Of a stretch of 64,000 nt of DNA, positions 38,701-49,345 are shown one piece after another. Numbering within the stretch: position 1 is the stretch's first letter; every line of letters begins with the position of its first letter. This DNA comes from Takakia lepidozioides (lineage: Eukaryota > Streptophyta > Takakiopsida > Takakiales > Takakiaceae): NCBI GenBank assembly GCA_030704615.1, contig CM060731.1, positions 86,284,756 through 86,348,755 of the forward strand, given 5' to 3'. Made by a program: the position numbers and the translations under genes. A model generated the notes under the pieces. It was not told the DNA's origin. It did no database searches and saw only the letters and a list, made by a program, of their open reading frames with translations.

Positions 38701-41700
38701 AGTGAAAGGTGTGTCAACGATAGTATCTTACAGAGGATTTGAATGATGCCAGAACTTGAGGCAAGGCGACATGCTTGCTTAGCTGACTGAAAGAGCTTGA
38801 AGCGTTGGAGATGTGCCCATTAACCTGACACTCTGCTTTTAGCAGATTCTTGACTAGTTGGGTGCATTTCCTTTCTGCCACGCCATTTGATATAAGTTGG
38901 ACCAGCTTACCTTTCCAAGTCCTCTTCAAAGCAATCCAAGAATAGGGGCTTGTGCAACTTCCAAGCACTTCCCCTGACTAATGCAAAGTTTGTCCAAAAT
39001 GTATCTTCCCTTCATGTAGCCTGCTGTCCTGCCCTTGCCATTTTTGGCAGAAGGGGGTGCAGTGTAAGCTGCCAGTGTCTTGGGTATTGTTATAGGAGGG
39101 TAGCAGCGTCCTAGGTCCGTAGTTGTTTGTCCTGTCTGAGCAGAAGGGAAAGAAGCCAGCTGCCATCTTCTGACTACCCTTGTGCTTGGGCTAATTTCTC
39201 AGTATCAGCCAAAGTTTTTGACACCTAGGGAGCCCTTTGAGCGAGGGGCTTTTCCGAGGCCAGTGAGTTGAGGAGACTGAAAGCGTGAAATGGAATTGGT
39301 CCTGGCAAGCTTAATCTCTTCTGAAGACTACCATTGAAGTGTTGAATTTGTCTTTCCTTCATCTAGTAGAAGAAGACCCTCTCTCCTTTTGCCTCCGTCA
39401 ATCACCAGCCTGGAGGTGCAGGGAAGCCCTGGAATTCTGGATTCTTTCTTCTTGCATAGATGTTTGACACTTCAGGGAAGAAAGAGCTGCTCCGGTAAAT
39501 GCCTTAGTATTTGATGGCATTTACTGGATGTTTGATGCTGAATGGATCTTGAAGGGGTTTTAATACGTACCTTCTCATGCTGGCTCTTGTCCTCTTTTGG
39601 CTCACACTTCTATCTACCAGCTCTCCGTGCTGTTTCTGAAGAAATGGTCTAACACCTCAGAACACAAAGTGTAAATAACAAACCGGGATCTCCACCTTTG
39701 ACAAGCAAGATGTGCTGACACTGACAGGGCAGCAGATAGAGGACCACACCAAGTGCAGACAAACCTGGTGAGAGTGGGGCTAACCGCTTCCAAGGAAAAG
39801 CAAACCCAATAAAGGGGTGGTGAGTCTGGAATAAATTATAAGTGGAAAACCTGTACCATTAGAGCAGCATGAAACCTGATTTAGGATGCTCCTCCAGGTC
39901 ACTGATATTTTATAATCCGGGAGTGTACCTAAAGCCCAGGTTGTTAGAGAGAGAGAGAGAGAGAGAGAGATGACTCCGGTCTTAGCCGGCGTAACTAAGA
40001 GCCACTTCACCTTGCACCTACTGCCTCCTTTCAGAGGTGGGCTCTATTATAAGTAGGACCGGTTGTTTTAGGTGGGCTGATTATTTTCGAGTTTGTGTTT
40101 GGTGGTAATTATAGCAGTGAGAGAATGGATAGCAATAAGGTGAATATCCTTGAAGCATTTGGAGATGTTTGTATAAGGAAGTTTGAGATATGAATTGAGC
40201 GATGATTCATTGCTCCGCCCCACCATGAACAACTTGGTTTATCAAAATGTTGGCAGAGCCGCGAAGCAGGGTGCAGCAAATGAAAAAGATTAGGAACTCG
40301 GATCAGGAGCCACAAAGCAAAAAAATACTGGTTTTTCTTAGAATTATCTATTCTATCCACCTCTCCTTCGAAATATAAAGGTCAACTTCATCTCTGAATG
40401 AGATAGAAGAAGGGCGCAGCGAAAAAATGTAGTTTTTTATTAGTTAGACTACGCCCCTTCATAAACGGGGCTACCTAAAGTTATGCTATGCGTATGGATG
40501 CCACCCCATACACCGGCCCCGTAGTCTGAGGGCAAGTATGAGCAGAGCGGTAAGTGCCACATTTTATTGGCTCCTCTTTATTCTAGAGAAAGACAACGCA
40601 TCAGTGTCAAAATTCGCTAAGCTCTTGTTGTGCCTTCCCCAGACGTTACCTCCTCTCTTTTGCTGAAAACTACTTGAATCCTGATGTGCCTTCTCCAGGT
40701 TACACCTCCTTTAGGTAACATCTCTCTTTTTAAGCAATTTATGAAAAATAAAAGTGTATTCATGGTGAAAGTTGAAGAGTGCTGAACCACTCTGAAGTTG
40801 TCAGAGGATCTTGAAGAGATTGAAGCAGTGCATGAAAGGGCAAGTGGGCTTTATGCATGATTGGGGTGGTGTCAACGACATTTTCACCTTAAGCCAGAGA
40901 GGATAATGGAGGGCAAACCTTATATATCCTTTTTCTAGTCATCCAAAATTGCTAGAACCCTGGAGGGATGGACTTTGGCTTAGACTGGCTTTACAGGTGA
41001 GTGGAGTAGTTGTGCATCTATTGATGCGTAATCAGCAATTCTAATCAGCTCCTTTAAAGATGGGTAATCCAAAGACTAAGGGTAGAGGTAGGTGATGCCG
41101 TGCCACTAGGTTGGTATGACATGGGAAGGGGGAGTTCTCTCACCTGATCTCGAGAACAGATGAGTTTAAGTTGAGATTGAGATACCAAATGGCTCAAATA
41201 TGTCAGAAATGGTGTCTTGAAATTGTTGATGGTCTCCCGTGAAGTAAAGAATAGTGAGTCGAACAGGCTTAGTCAAGGTGGATGAGGTAAACTGCAAATT
41301 TTGGGTTCCTGAATTTCTAACAGGGGTAGACCTCCTAGAGAAGACAGTGGACGAGATTCAGACCAAGATGAGCAAGGCTGAAGCTGGTGCTCAAGAGTGT
41401 AGAAACTGACTCCCGGGTTAACTCTCTAATAGCCTTGTATGAACAAGTAAAACGTGAGGGCCTGAAAGGGTCTTCTCAAGCTGGGCATTAGACTGAAGAT
41501 CGAGGTTGCATGTATTGCTCTTTCAGGGAACTGCATGCCTTTGACAATGGTAGGGGGCCCCATTTTCTTCTACTCCCAGCCCAGCAAATAGTCGGTCTTT
41601 CTCGCTCCCTTTCCTTCTCATCCAAAGTGGTAGTGAGGTATCTGAAAGCAAAGGTGTAATGAGACCATCTCTTAGTCTACTGCTTGTGGGTCTATTGCCA

Positions 41701-42886
41701 CAAGGTTAATGCAGGCATAGTCTTCTGAGTACACACCTCTCAACAGTGTGTGCGGGTCCAAGGCCCAAAGTTTATGGCAGGTACAGTTGACTTAGCACAT
41801 CTGGGTGTGTTTATTTGTGAGTAAATGTAACTGAACCATAAGTTTTGACAGTGTGGACTGTATGAAGTATCAAAGACTATTTGCAGAACCTTGTAGGAAT
41901 CTGCCCATGCCCTGATGTTTGTCTTTATTTTAGAATTTGGTCATGCATGTCTGATGTAATAATGTGGGTTCTCACAGGTCAGATGAGGATGCTAAAGGAG
42001 AACAACTATTTCATCCGTATGCCCCCTTCTTTCCTCAGGTTGCTCTTCTTTCACTGTTTAGTTTACAGTTGACTTCTATGCTTATGTCTGAATGCAGAAC
42101 GAATGATCCCTTTTCCATGGTCATTATGTTACTGCTGGGTGAGATGCATATTCATTTACATCTCTCAGGTGCTAAATCTGACTCTTGTGTGATGGTTCTC
42201 TGTAAGAGCATGTTTTTTACTTAAACAATGCAAAGGATTAAAGCACTGGAGATGCGTTGGGCTGTCTGCAGCAGGCAACGTTCGGATCCCTTGATGCACC
42301 CCCAAAGCTACCTACTATTGGTGCCAAAGGAACCGGGAAGAAAGGGCCACCTCCCCTCGTGCGCAAGCCCCCGGCAACCCACACTGTGCCGCGCTTTCTG
42401 CAGCCCCTGTCAGCCAAGCCTGCACTCTCCTCACCATTTAGAGTTCCCCCAGCTTTTCCTCCTCCCCCACCAACAAGCACAGCAGCCCCTGCTGCATCTG
42501 GACCATCATCAGGGACAACCATTCCGTCAGGTCCTGGGACCCCTTCCACTCCTCCTTTTTGCATATATCCACCATATCCTGTGCAGCAGTCTCCAGGAGG
42601 ATTTGGTCCAATGTCTGTGTGGCCACCTGTAAACTCATATCGTCCAGGTCCATTTCCTGGCGCCCCCTACGGATACCAGCCTTTTTCCCACAATTCTCAA
42701 TATGGGTCATCAGCTCCAGCCTCATTCTACGGGCCACCTTATGGCTACCCACCTCTTAGTCAACCACCAAATGTTAAGGAAGAGATGAAAAAGGAGGTAG
42801 ACTCGGATGAATTGGACTGTGACTCAGACTGTGACTCAGAGGGGGGTGGTCAAGAAGGAAATAGTTCTGATTGGAAAGAAGCTTAG
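25178..42886 (+). CDS. Seven-exon gene: tyrosine-recombinase-like (Crypton/DUF3504-type) nuclear protein
   Basis: Seven exons with GT-AG borders join in phase to 2,616 nt (871 aa plus stop). N-terminal third: acidic/Pro-rich, with a short Leu/Glu coiled coil ending exon 1. Exon 2: basic patch KKKQRQKYKHR and a poly-Asp run. Exons 3-5: a tyrosine-recombinase-like domain, with SLGIRHGCEDL resembling the Arg-I box, NPILCPVRIL resembling the NPxRCPV motif of DUF3504 proteins, and GITLLFMAGFPNDLV...YRNLDLLQKYYR aligning with the Crypton C-terminal box (HSLRATGATRLYEAGVP...KYxR). The catalytic His and Arg of HxxR read Phe and Lys; a Tyr is kept. This suggests a domesticated, probably non-catalytic DNA-binding protein. 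Tail: Pro/Tyr-rich, then acidic. Gene structure is strong; domain assignment is moderate. Confidence 0.8.
26378..26851 (+). CDS. Exon 2 (with poly-Asp)
   Basis: Follows tttgccag, starts DGTGCLTQHG and ends KPELNN before gtgagt. 158 codons, phase 0 on both sides. Contains YYAKNVAETLEPSVNW, echoed in exon 3 by TYYGKTGGFVHE, and an Asp tract of about 26 residues. Confidence 0.82.
26665..26745 (+). repeat. Coding (GAT)n microsatellite
   Basis: An almost pure GAT run with a GAC end encodes about 26 consecutive Asp in exon 2. Its length is likely to be polymorphic. Confidence 0.9.
27720..28181 (+). CDS. Exon 3
   Basis: Follows tggacccag and ends SPKDPG before gtaagt. 154 codons, phase 0. Holds the Arg-I-like SLGIRHGCEDLYELDF. 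Confidence 0.85.
28182..29341 (+). other. Intron 3
   Basis: No gene or repeat recognised inside. Confidence 0.5.
29342..29532 (+). CDS. Exon 4
   Basis: Follows gcaattcag, starts EHVLYDHPG, contains NPILCPVRIL and ends with a split codon GA before gtatgg. 191 nt, leaving phase 2. Confidence 0.75.
29533..31223 (+). other. Intron 4
   Basis: No recognised element. Small ORFs (for example 30,437-30,721) lack family motifs. Confidence 0.5.
31224..31430 (+). CDS. Exon 5
   Basis: Follows gtgtgcag. Its first G completes the split Glu codon from exon 4. It reads YVRQRMGCNKLKSFGPL through LLQKYY and ends AG before gtgctc, leaving phase 2. Carries the C-terminal recombinase-like box. Confidence 0.8.
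31451..31483. repeat. (CT)n microsatellite
   Basis: A CT run at the junction between the exon 5 donor side and the first LINE copy. Confidence 0.85.
31490..32680 (+). pseudogene. LINE copy 1, 3' half
   Basis: Begins in the RT C-terminal part (VLPSYTHLGVEFSSN), continues through the post-RT region with many frame changes, and ends with the family's 3' terminus (ctacggcaaac...ttatgattacattc). Same family and strand as the copy at 33.2-35.9 kb. Confidence 0.8.
32680..33204 (+). pseudogene. LINE copy 2, rearranged 3' scraps
   Basis: Short pieces of the LINE C-terminal Cys/His region and two copies of the 3' terminus (32,880-32,921 and 33,160-33,204). One terminus is followed directly by 'ttcaccaacttcaaaatct', which belongs upstream of it in the intact order. 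Confidence 0.7.
33205..35938 (+). mobile_element. LINE copy 3, longest (non-LTR retrotransposon, defective)
   Basis: Contains the pre-RT linker (33,213-33,752), the RT start LNGYKAGGPDGIVNEL (33,960 on), HEGQAGFRQNGG, FVFFLDVKKAYDTVWRDGLW (about 34,340-34,400), QGCTLSPL and the catalytic ALMFADDFAGIG (about 34,591-34,625). The C-terminal region follows, ending in a CCHC finger CPLCGQPQDNVHVLIQC (about 35,560-35,610) and the 3' terminus tcttatgagtacattc. No endonuclease domain is attached, so it is 5'-truncated. A TGA near 34,085 and several frame changes break it. The FADD active site and terminal CCHC finger suggest a clade other than plant L1. It lies in intron 5 of the host gene, same strand. 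Confidence 0.87.
35939..36632 (+). pseudogene. LINE copy 4, 3' end
   Basis: From about 36,170 it repeats the C-terminal region and 3' terminus (gtctatggccacaaggctatggcaaa...gagtacattct), degraded. Confidence 0.75.
36633..40835. other. Intron 5, unassigned part
   Basis: No gene supported. Contains CT and GA microsatellites (36,675-36,693 and about 39,950-39,970). The longest ORFs (36,726-37,151 minus; 37,371-37,811 plus) show no family motif. Confidence 0.45.
40840..41735 (+). pseudogene. Older LINE relic
   Basis: 'ggtgtcaacgacattttcaccttaagcc' and 'ctggagggatggactttggctt' correspond to the HIFTLS and TVWRDGLWL segments of the longer LINE at 34.3 kb. The end (about 41,690-41,735) resembles the same 3' terminus. 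Heavily mutated and deleted. Confidence 0.6.
41978..42038 (+). CDS. Exon 6
   Basis: Follows ttctcacag. Its first G completes Arg, then SDEDAKGEQLFHPYAPFFPQ, ending before gttgct. 61 nt; restores phase 0. Confidence 0.72.
42275..42886 (+). CDS. Exon 7 (C-terminal)
   Basis: Starts ATFGSLDAPPKL after gcagcag (a CAG-repeat acceptor, so one extra Gln is possible). Encodes a Pro-rich then Tyr/Gly/Pro-rich segment (YGPPYGYPPLSQPP) and an acidic end, terminating GNSSDWKEA-TAG. Confidence 0.82.
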   Translation, partial: ATFGSLDAPPKLPTIGAKGTGKKGPPPLVRKPPATHTVPRFLQPLSAKPALSSPFRVPPAFPPPPPTSTAAPAASGPSSGTTIPSGPGTPSTPPFCIYPPYPVQQSPGGFGPMSVWPPVNSYRPGPFPGAPYGYQPFSHNSQYGSSAPASFYGPPYGYPPLSQPPNVKEEMKKEVDSDELDCDSDCDSEGGGQEGNSSDWKEA

Positions 42887-43600
42887 CAAGCCACATGGTG
42901 GTGTTGGGATAAGTTGGTTTAGTTGGGGATGGATATTGGTTCTTTTTTGTACCTATGTCCCGCTAGGAGATTTTTGACCACACAAGCCATGCTCAGGATG
43001 GTAAATTCTACTGTACGCATGTGAAATAGTTACAGTCAAAAGTGTGTGCAAATACAACCAGGGTACACTGGGGGCTTCATTGCTTCATTGCTTCATTCTG
43101 CCCCATACTGTCTGACAAAATGTATATATGTTAACTGCAGATGGTGCTAGTTGTCGACTCTTGGAATTGTGAAGACGGAGATTTGTGCCTGAATGAGGTT
43201 CTCCTTTCTTCTAGGGCACGATTAACTTAAGGGTGCGCAGCTTCTGGAAATAGCTTCCATTGCTTTAGCAAGAATAGAGGCACAAGGAGAGGAACAGCAA
43301 AGGCCATACGAACATCACACTTGCAAGAGAAACACCACATCCACTGCTCTGTCGCAACACAAGTACACCAGGCTGTACATATGAAATGCGATCCCTTACT
43401 CAAGGTCAGAATGACCATATACCCCAGACCCCAGGTTAGGATGAGCCCCCACCTGGCAGCATGCCATTGGCCAAGCAGATTACCCTGCATCCTGGCCATT
43501 GAAGATGCAGCCAGCTTTACATAGGGTTAGTTGTACACGGTATGGGCCAAGCAAGGTATAACAGCTTACTCCGCCTACTAAATGCGGAGATGAACTTTGA
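42887..43600. other. Probable 3' untranslated and flanking region
   Basis: No further gene. No clear AATAAA signal seen close to the stop. Confidence 0.4.
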
Positions 43601-43889
43601 GAGATTGATAATGAGAAAGCTGTTTTTAGGGCTAGGAGATTATGGGGCATCACATATGTGAAGACACCCCCCACCTCCCCCCCTTGAAAACCCGAGCTCC
43701 CGAGAGGTAAAATATAAGGAAATTACCCCGCCTTGGTATGCCTCATCGTCGCAGGGTGAAAAACCTCTCATGGGAAAACCTTGTGGGATAAAACCCATGA
43801 GCAGGAAAACCTTTCGGAATGAACATGTTGGAATATCATGCCAAACTAGCCTAAATTTGGAACTACAAAAAGTCTATTGAACGGAATAC

Positions 43890-44330
43890 TCAAGAAGGAG
43901 AAGGCTCCAAAGTACATGATTTTCTCGGAGTAAGCTCCACCATCTTGCCCTCTACATTAATACAAGTCAAATCAAAGACCAATTCGGAATGGATCAGATC
44001 CGTAAGTGCCACCGGCTCCTCGTGAGCTTGAGTATTACGCCCCTGTGGCAAGATCAAGGCCTCAGCAAAGAAGAATTGAGCAACCGAGTCAGAATCCTTG
44101 GTGACCAAAGGACAGACTTCTACCAATTTAGTCAAGTAGTCTGTAGCTACACAAAGATAGCTATGTCCCTTTGACGTGAGCGCGAGAGGTCCCACCAAGT
44201 CCAAACCAACACGAGCAAAAGCTTGTGTCACAGGCAAAGGTTGCAACTCATAAGTGACCCCCCACCCTAGGAAGTGCAAGGTCAGAGCGACATGCCTCAT
44301 ACTTGGAAACATAGGCTGTCACATCACGTT
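43890..44330 (-). pseudogene. Gypsy integrase fragment (second element)
   Basis: VGLDLVGPLALTSKGHSYL with VATDYLTKLVEVCPL is the start of a gypsy integrase core. Upstream bases (to 44,340) still spell GIQRDVTAYVSKYE-like sequence from the zinc-finger side. Interrupted to the left. Confidence 0.82.
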
Positions 44331-44789
44331 GAATCCCCTACCAATAATACATTTCTTGTATGCGGGCAATGGTCTTCTTCATCCCAAGATGGCCTGCATC
44401 TGATTTAATTTTGTCTTCCCCTCTTCTCCTCTTTTCTCCTCTGTTTGCTGCTTCCCTCTCCTGCCTTGCGTCGCATCCTTCCACAGCTCAGCTTACCTAC
44501 TCCCCCATTTTTTGTGCTAGCCACCCAGTCATGAAGGTTCAGACTTGGTCGTCTGTGGAGCCGCTTTTTGCCTATGCAAGTTCCTGCAGTCACTCTTCCT
44601 TTCCAATTGTCTGGGGCTTCCAAGCTGACCCCTACTAACATTGATTTCAGAATCCTTGTCTTTTATTCTCAGCTATCAAATCATGACTTTGTCATGGGCT
44701 GCTACATCATGCTGCCTTGACTTGGTCCCTCACTTCTTGGAACACCAGAGATATCGGGTCGGATGCCTCCATGCCTAAACGACGACAAA

Positions 44790-45270
44790 TTCAGAGATGG
44801 GCTTCTTCTCGGATCTCCTCCAATTCTATTGTTTTCTTGCAATAACATAAGGCTTCAGCTTAATGCTAGGAAAATTGCGGCGTTGAGTTCTTCGCTGTGG
44901 CCTTGCTCTTCCTCATGGTGGAACTGGACCGTTATGGACTCCCGAGGTGGCACGGCCATTCTTCTCTCGCCGTCTATTGCGAATTCTTTCCATTGTGTGG
45001 AAACCTGGCTACTTGGTAGGGTCCAGTGCCCCATGTAGAGCACAATCCCACATATACAAGGGAATTACTGTGTTATGGGAATCTATACTTTGCCCAAAAG
45101 ATGAGTGGCACAAAAGAAGATGCTTACTTGGTCAGAGCTCTAAATGCGGTGTGCATAATCTTCCTCTCTGTCCGGTTGAAGTTGCTAGATCTGGTACTTT
45201 TTTGGTGGAATGGAAAAGATTTGCCACTATGTCTAAAGCAGGAAAACCTTTGAAGAAACTAACCTTGGTT
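44790..45270 (+). pseudogene. LINE endonuclease-domain fragment inserted in the gypsy remnant
   Basis: DSRGGTAILLSPSIANSF followed by LLGRVQ and, after a frame change, VEHNPTYT and WHKRRCLL resembles the central part of the apurinic-type endonuclease of LINEs (GGTAILLHPS, then RVxWVxVEH...YAPNE). It lies on the opposite strand to the gypsy fragments and replaces roughly 1 kb of RT/RNase H, which suggests insertion plus deletion. Similarity is by eye only. Confidence 0.5.
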
Positions 45271-45285
45271 TACAAGAAGACAAGC

Positions 45286-45579
45286 TCAAAGGAGTTTTTG
45301 GACTACTTTGAGCCCAAATTGCACAATTTTGTGAAGCACAACTTTGTAGCTCCCAATATAATAAGCTTCTAGGCTGAAAACATCAAGGTTGTGAGCAATC
45401 AAGGCTTCTACTTGTCTCCTCTGATCATCATCCAACAGAGGATTGAGCTTGATCTCACTGAGGACCTTGGCAAGATTCTCTTTCTCTTGCCCATTGAGTT
45501 TGATTTTGAGGTTTACGGGAGGAACAGAGTTGCTGGAAAAGGCAGTGACCAGATCAGCCTGATCATGGACAATGCCCAA
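45286..45579 (-). pseudogene. Gypsy protease-RT linker and RT start
   Basis: NPLLDDDQRRQVEALIAHNLDVF is the segment that precedes gypsy RT. The frame then becomes nonsense at the LINE insertion side. Confidence 0.72.
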
Positions 45580-46024
45580 GGCCTCAAGACCAAAGCTAGG
45601 TTGGACTTCATTATTGTCAGCAACGGGACGGAAATTCTGGCCAACACTTGCCTTTCTTAATTGTCACAGGAAACCGCTCAGGATTGGCCACAAGGAGTTT
45701 TACTTCTTCCTTTTAACCTCTTTCTATGACTCCAGTAACAAGGCAATGCTTCAGGGTTGTGAGACTGCGCCAGCCATCTATTTCTAAGTAGTGACCGTTG
45801 GGACAAAGGTAGCCAACTGCGTGTTGACTACCTTTGACACATGGAGGAAATGGTGATATCACAGGGAGCTCTAATCAAGGTGTTGTTTTTTTGAACCACA
45901 ATTCGGGCTCCTGATCTCTGACCAAAACTGGGCACATGCCATTCATACATCAAAGCAAGATCAGGTTTGTACTTGTAAAAACCCAACCAGCTCATGTTGT
46001 CCTGGGATTTTTGTCTTACCTCTC

Positions 46025-46309
46025 TTACCATTGCTTGAGAGAGATTGGCAGCAACATTCCTGTAGGCATCGAGACAGCCTTTAGAGGCACAACCACCTCA
46101 TGGCCCTCTCCATTGGGAAACCGCATGGAATTGTCCACAAGGTTAATGGTGGCCTTGGCCCCTAACATCCAATCCAAATCCAACAGGAACTGATCTCCTA
46201 CTGTAACTATGCAAGTGACCATAACCTCATCCTTATGAATCCGGATAGGCACTGTGACCAGACCCAAGGGGCAACATTGACAGTTGTCCCTAAAAATGAC
46301 ATTTAACAA
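46025..46309 (-). pseudogene. Gypsy aspartic-protease C-terminal part
   Basis: VTVGDQFLLDLDWMLGAKATINL matches the ILGxDWL...AxIDx region of gypsy proteases. It belongs with the RT and integrase pieces below it. Confidence 0.72.
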
Positions 46310-46935
46310 ACAAATATGAAAATTGGAATCAAAATATTTTGTATTTTCACCTCAATAGAAAATCATAATAATAAATTATATGCAGGAATAAATATGGAAA
46401 AAGAAAATTGAATATGATGGAATTGGAGGGACAAATTTGAAGAGAACTAAATGTAATGGATTTTTTTCCCTTTTTTCCCCTTTTTTAAGGGAAACATTTG
46501 GGAGCGACAGATCTTAATGAGATCCATCTGCAATAGCAACCTCCATGCCATTGACAAGGCTAAGTTTGAAACCCAACACTCTCACAATCTACAAAAGAAT
46601 GGCAAACATGGTGCATCCCGTGTCTATCACATAGGGAAAGCTCAAATGATGAACATGGCATTGAGTGATCAATGGGTTGATCTCCTGCACATGACTCTTC
46701 CTTGTCAACTCACAATGCATGGCTTTGAAATTAGTGGACAACATGACTCTCTTCCTGTTCTGATCAACAGGGTGCTTCCTCTTATGATCTCTTGCCCCTT
46801 GTCCAAGAGATCTAGGCTAGTTTAAATTTCCAGAGGCCTGAGCAGCCTAAGAGGTGACACTGGAGGATTTGCCCTTGACATAGCAGAAAAACCAAGAAGT
46901 TCTGGGCAAACCTTTGTATGATGTTCTATGCTGCC
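46310..46935. other. AT-rich spacer and unassigned sequence
   Basis: 46,310-46,470 is AT-rich. A 102-codon ORF (46,517-46,825, plus) shows no motif. Confidence 0.35.
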
Positions 46936-46939
46936 ACAC

Positions 46940-47585
46940 AATGACGTCGGAAAGTCGCACCCACATCGGTCCGATGTCGCTCCCAGAACGTCGCAAAATA
47001 ACAACCTAGGGGAATCGCTAATCCCTCGGGTCCCCCTGGCCACGACCAGCGACGGCGGAATGTCGTCGCCCCTCCAGGGCGTCGCAATATGGCGACTCCC
47101 GGGAGTCGCAACAAAGGGCAAGGAGGGGGGTCCATCCCTCCCCCTGCGTCATGGGGCAGTCGCAAGGACGTCGCCCAACCCCAGAAATAGCCACGCGCCG
47201 GCGTCGCTGGCACGTCGCACCCCGGACATTAAACCCCCCTCTCTGCGATGCCCGGACATCACAGATGGGGTCTATTCTGCCTAGGGGACTGGCGACGCCC
47301 GGGAATCGCCATGACATCGCTGCCATCTGGGGGCGTCGCTAGACCCCCATGGGTAGGGAGGTTCTCTGGCGACGCCCGGGAATCGCACGGACGTCGCAGC
47401 CCCCGGGGGCGGTCGCTAGCTCCATGGGAGGGCACGTTCTTATGCGACTCCCTGGAGTCGCAACAACGTCGCAGCCCCTGGGCGGCGTCTCTAGCTCCAC
47501 GATGGCGTGGTTCTGCTATGACTCCTGGGAATCGCAAGAGCGTCGCTGGTCGCCCCCGGCCGTCGCGCCGGCGTCGCTGGGTGGG
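46940..47585. repeat. CpG-rich 74-77-bp tandem repeat (GGCGACTCCC...GTCGC)
   Basis: The segment tggcgacgcccgggaatcgc and its variants recur at about 47,291, 47,368, 47,443 and 47,517, with older copies from about 46,940. Units contain GCGAC...GTCGC inverted pairs. 52,680-52,755 carries related sequence (gggaatcgcacgggcgtcgc). Confidence 0.82.
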
Positions 47586-47845
47586 TGGGTAGGAGGGTAG
47601 CCAACTGCTATTTGGGGTGGGGTTTTGGGGTTTTTTTTTCGTTTGGGGGGGGCGTTGGGTGTGGGGTTTTCTTGGGGGTTGGGGTGTGCCTCGTGCTTGC
47701 AAGAATTGCATGCATTCTAATCTATAGGTCGACACACCAAATCCACATGTCTATTAAGGTTAGAATGAGGATCAAATTTGCAACTGAAAATATATATACA
47801 TAAAGCGAGTACTACATGTACATGTCTCTAACTGGGAACCATCCC
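47586..47845. other. G/T-rich spacer
   Basis: Runs of G and T, no gene seen. Confidence 0.4.
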
Positions 47846-48400
47846 TCACTCCTCATCACCTGAGTCATAGGTGTACTCGTCCAAGGAATGCAAGCTACGT
47901 TGGGCCTCCAATTTGGAGGATGATGAGGCCGTGTCCGAGATTACATCATCCTTCGAACCACCCCCTACTACTGGCTCTCCCCCATCCGGCCGAGCCACTA
48001 AACTACCCATCCCCACCCCTACAGATGCATTATCCTCCGTCAATTGTGGCGTCTTGGCCATTGAGGCTACAAGGGCCTTCCACCCCTGAGTCTTGCAAAA
48101 GTTGTGCTCGATGGCGGAGGGAGGCCTCTGAAACTTCTTTTTCTGCACATAACATACAAATGCAATGACAGGTCAGAATTCATAATGGAAGGGAGAAGCT
48201 AAAAAAGAAGAATGGGTATGACAAGAGAAAGAACACTTACGAATCGGGTGACAAAACTCTTGCTTCCGCCAGGGCCCCACTTGTGTGTTGATTCCGCACA
48301 CTTCTCGAGGCGGGTTGCAGTTGCCGCACGTCCCTTGCGAAGATCTCCGCCTTCAGCTCTTCCCTCTCCCCTGCGATGAGAGCCTCCCAAGATTCCTGTC
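47846..48400 (-). CDS. Two-exon En/Spm-accessory-like protein (C-terminal half)
   Basis: The upstream exon (about 48,400-48,241) ends CAESTHKWGPGGSKSFVTRF before gtaagt. The downstream exon (48,142-47,846) begins KKKFQRPPSAIEHNFCKTQG and ends in an acidic Ser-rich tail (TYDSGDEE). The join is in phase. The HTxGGSKSF-like block resembles that of the Ptta/En/Spm 'Transposase_24' family (PF03004), encoded beside Tnp2 in many CACTA elements. The start of the upstream exon is unclear because two frames compete around 48,300-48,420. It may be the C-terminal half of the protein whose N-terminal half lies at 50,360-51,053 on the other strand. Confidence 0.5.
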
Positions 48401-48544
48401 TAGCCCCAACAAAGACACTATAAATGTTAATGAACTCCATACCGCAATGAACATGCATTCAAAGACGCCAATGACAATTGAAGTGCGTCTCACCTTGGTT
48501 ATTCCATGTGGCATGGTCGTTGGTTCGACCCCTGCCTTGCACCC

Positions 48545-49110
48545 ACCCCAAATTTTATTTTATTTTTTATTTTTTTCCCCCTTCAACAGTCCCTCTCTCT
48601 CCCTCTCTCTCCACATCTTCATGGGACAGAGGGAGAGATGAGGGAAAAGAGGGAGAGAGAGGGACAGAGGGACAGAGAGAGATGATTTTTTTTTATTTTT
48701 TTTTATTTTTCCCCTCATCACTCCCTCTCTCTCCCTCTCTCCCTCTCTCTCCACATCGTGATGGGATAGAGGGAGAGAGAGGGAGAGAGGAATAGAGGCA
48801 GCGAGGGAGAGAGGGACTGTTGAGGGGGGGGGAAGGGGGGGTGAGGAGGCAGTTGCTCCAGTCACTTCCCCACACCCCCACAGTTTTTTTTTTTTTTTTC
48901 CCCCTCAACAGTCCCTCTCTCTCCACATCCTGATGGGACAAAGGGAGACAGAGGGACAGAGGGACAGAGGGAGAGAGAGTGAGAGAGGGAGAGAGTGGGA
49001 GAGATAAGGGAAGAAAAATAAAAAAGAAGGTTGGGAGGGGGGGGGGGAGTGACTCAGCAGCTACTGCTGCTCAGTCACTTCCCCCCCCCCCCCCCACCTT
49101 TTCATTTTTT
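48545..49110. repeat. Polypyrimidine/polypurine foldback
   Basis: 'caacagtccctctctctcc...' near 48,583 is answered by '...ggagagagggactgttgagg' near 48,808-48,828. Similar arms restart at 48,905. Each arm contains ccacatc-tgatggga at its turning point, so it could fold into nested hairpins. Confidence 0.7.
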
Positions 49111-49345
49111 GTTTTTGGAATGGTGGGGGGTGCTGAGAGCAGCTTGCTGCTACTGGTCTTAGCCCCCCCCCGACCTTTCATTTTCTGTTTTGGCAATGGT
49201 GGGGGGCGCTGAGAGCTGCAGCAGCAAGTACTTGCTGCTGCTGCTGCTCTCAGTCCCCCCACCTTTTTTTATTTGCTTTTTGGAATGGTGGGGGGCTGAC
49301 AGCAGCAGCAAGTGCTAGTGCTCTCAGCCCCCCCCCCCCCTTCTC
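49085..49345. repeat. Tandem hairpin units 'ggaatggtggggggctgagagcagc'
   Basis: The word gg(a/c)aatggtgggggg recurs at about 49,117, 49,193 and 49,281. Each unit also holds gctgctgctctcag and C-runs, making GAGAGCAGC...GCTGCTCTC hairpins. Confidence 0.65.

Noticed and set aside
38714-39166. Minus-strand NGVAERK motif resembling copia integrase
   Set aside because: Only the seven-residue motif matches; the surrounding residues lack the expected integrase pattern.
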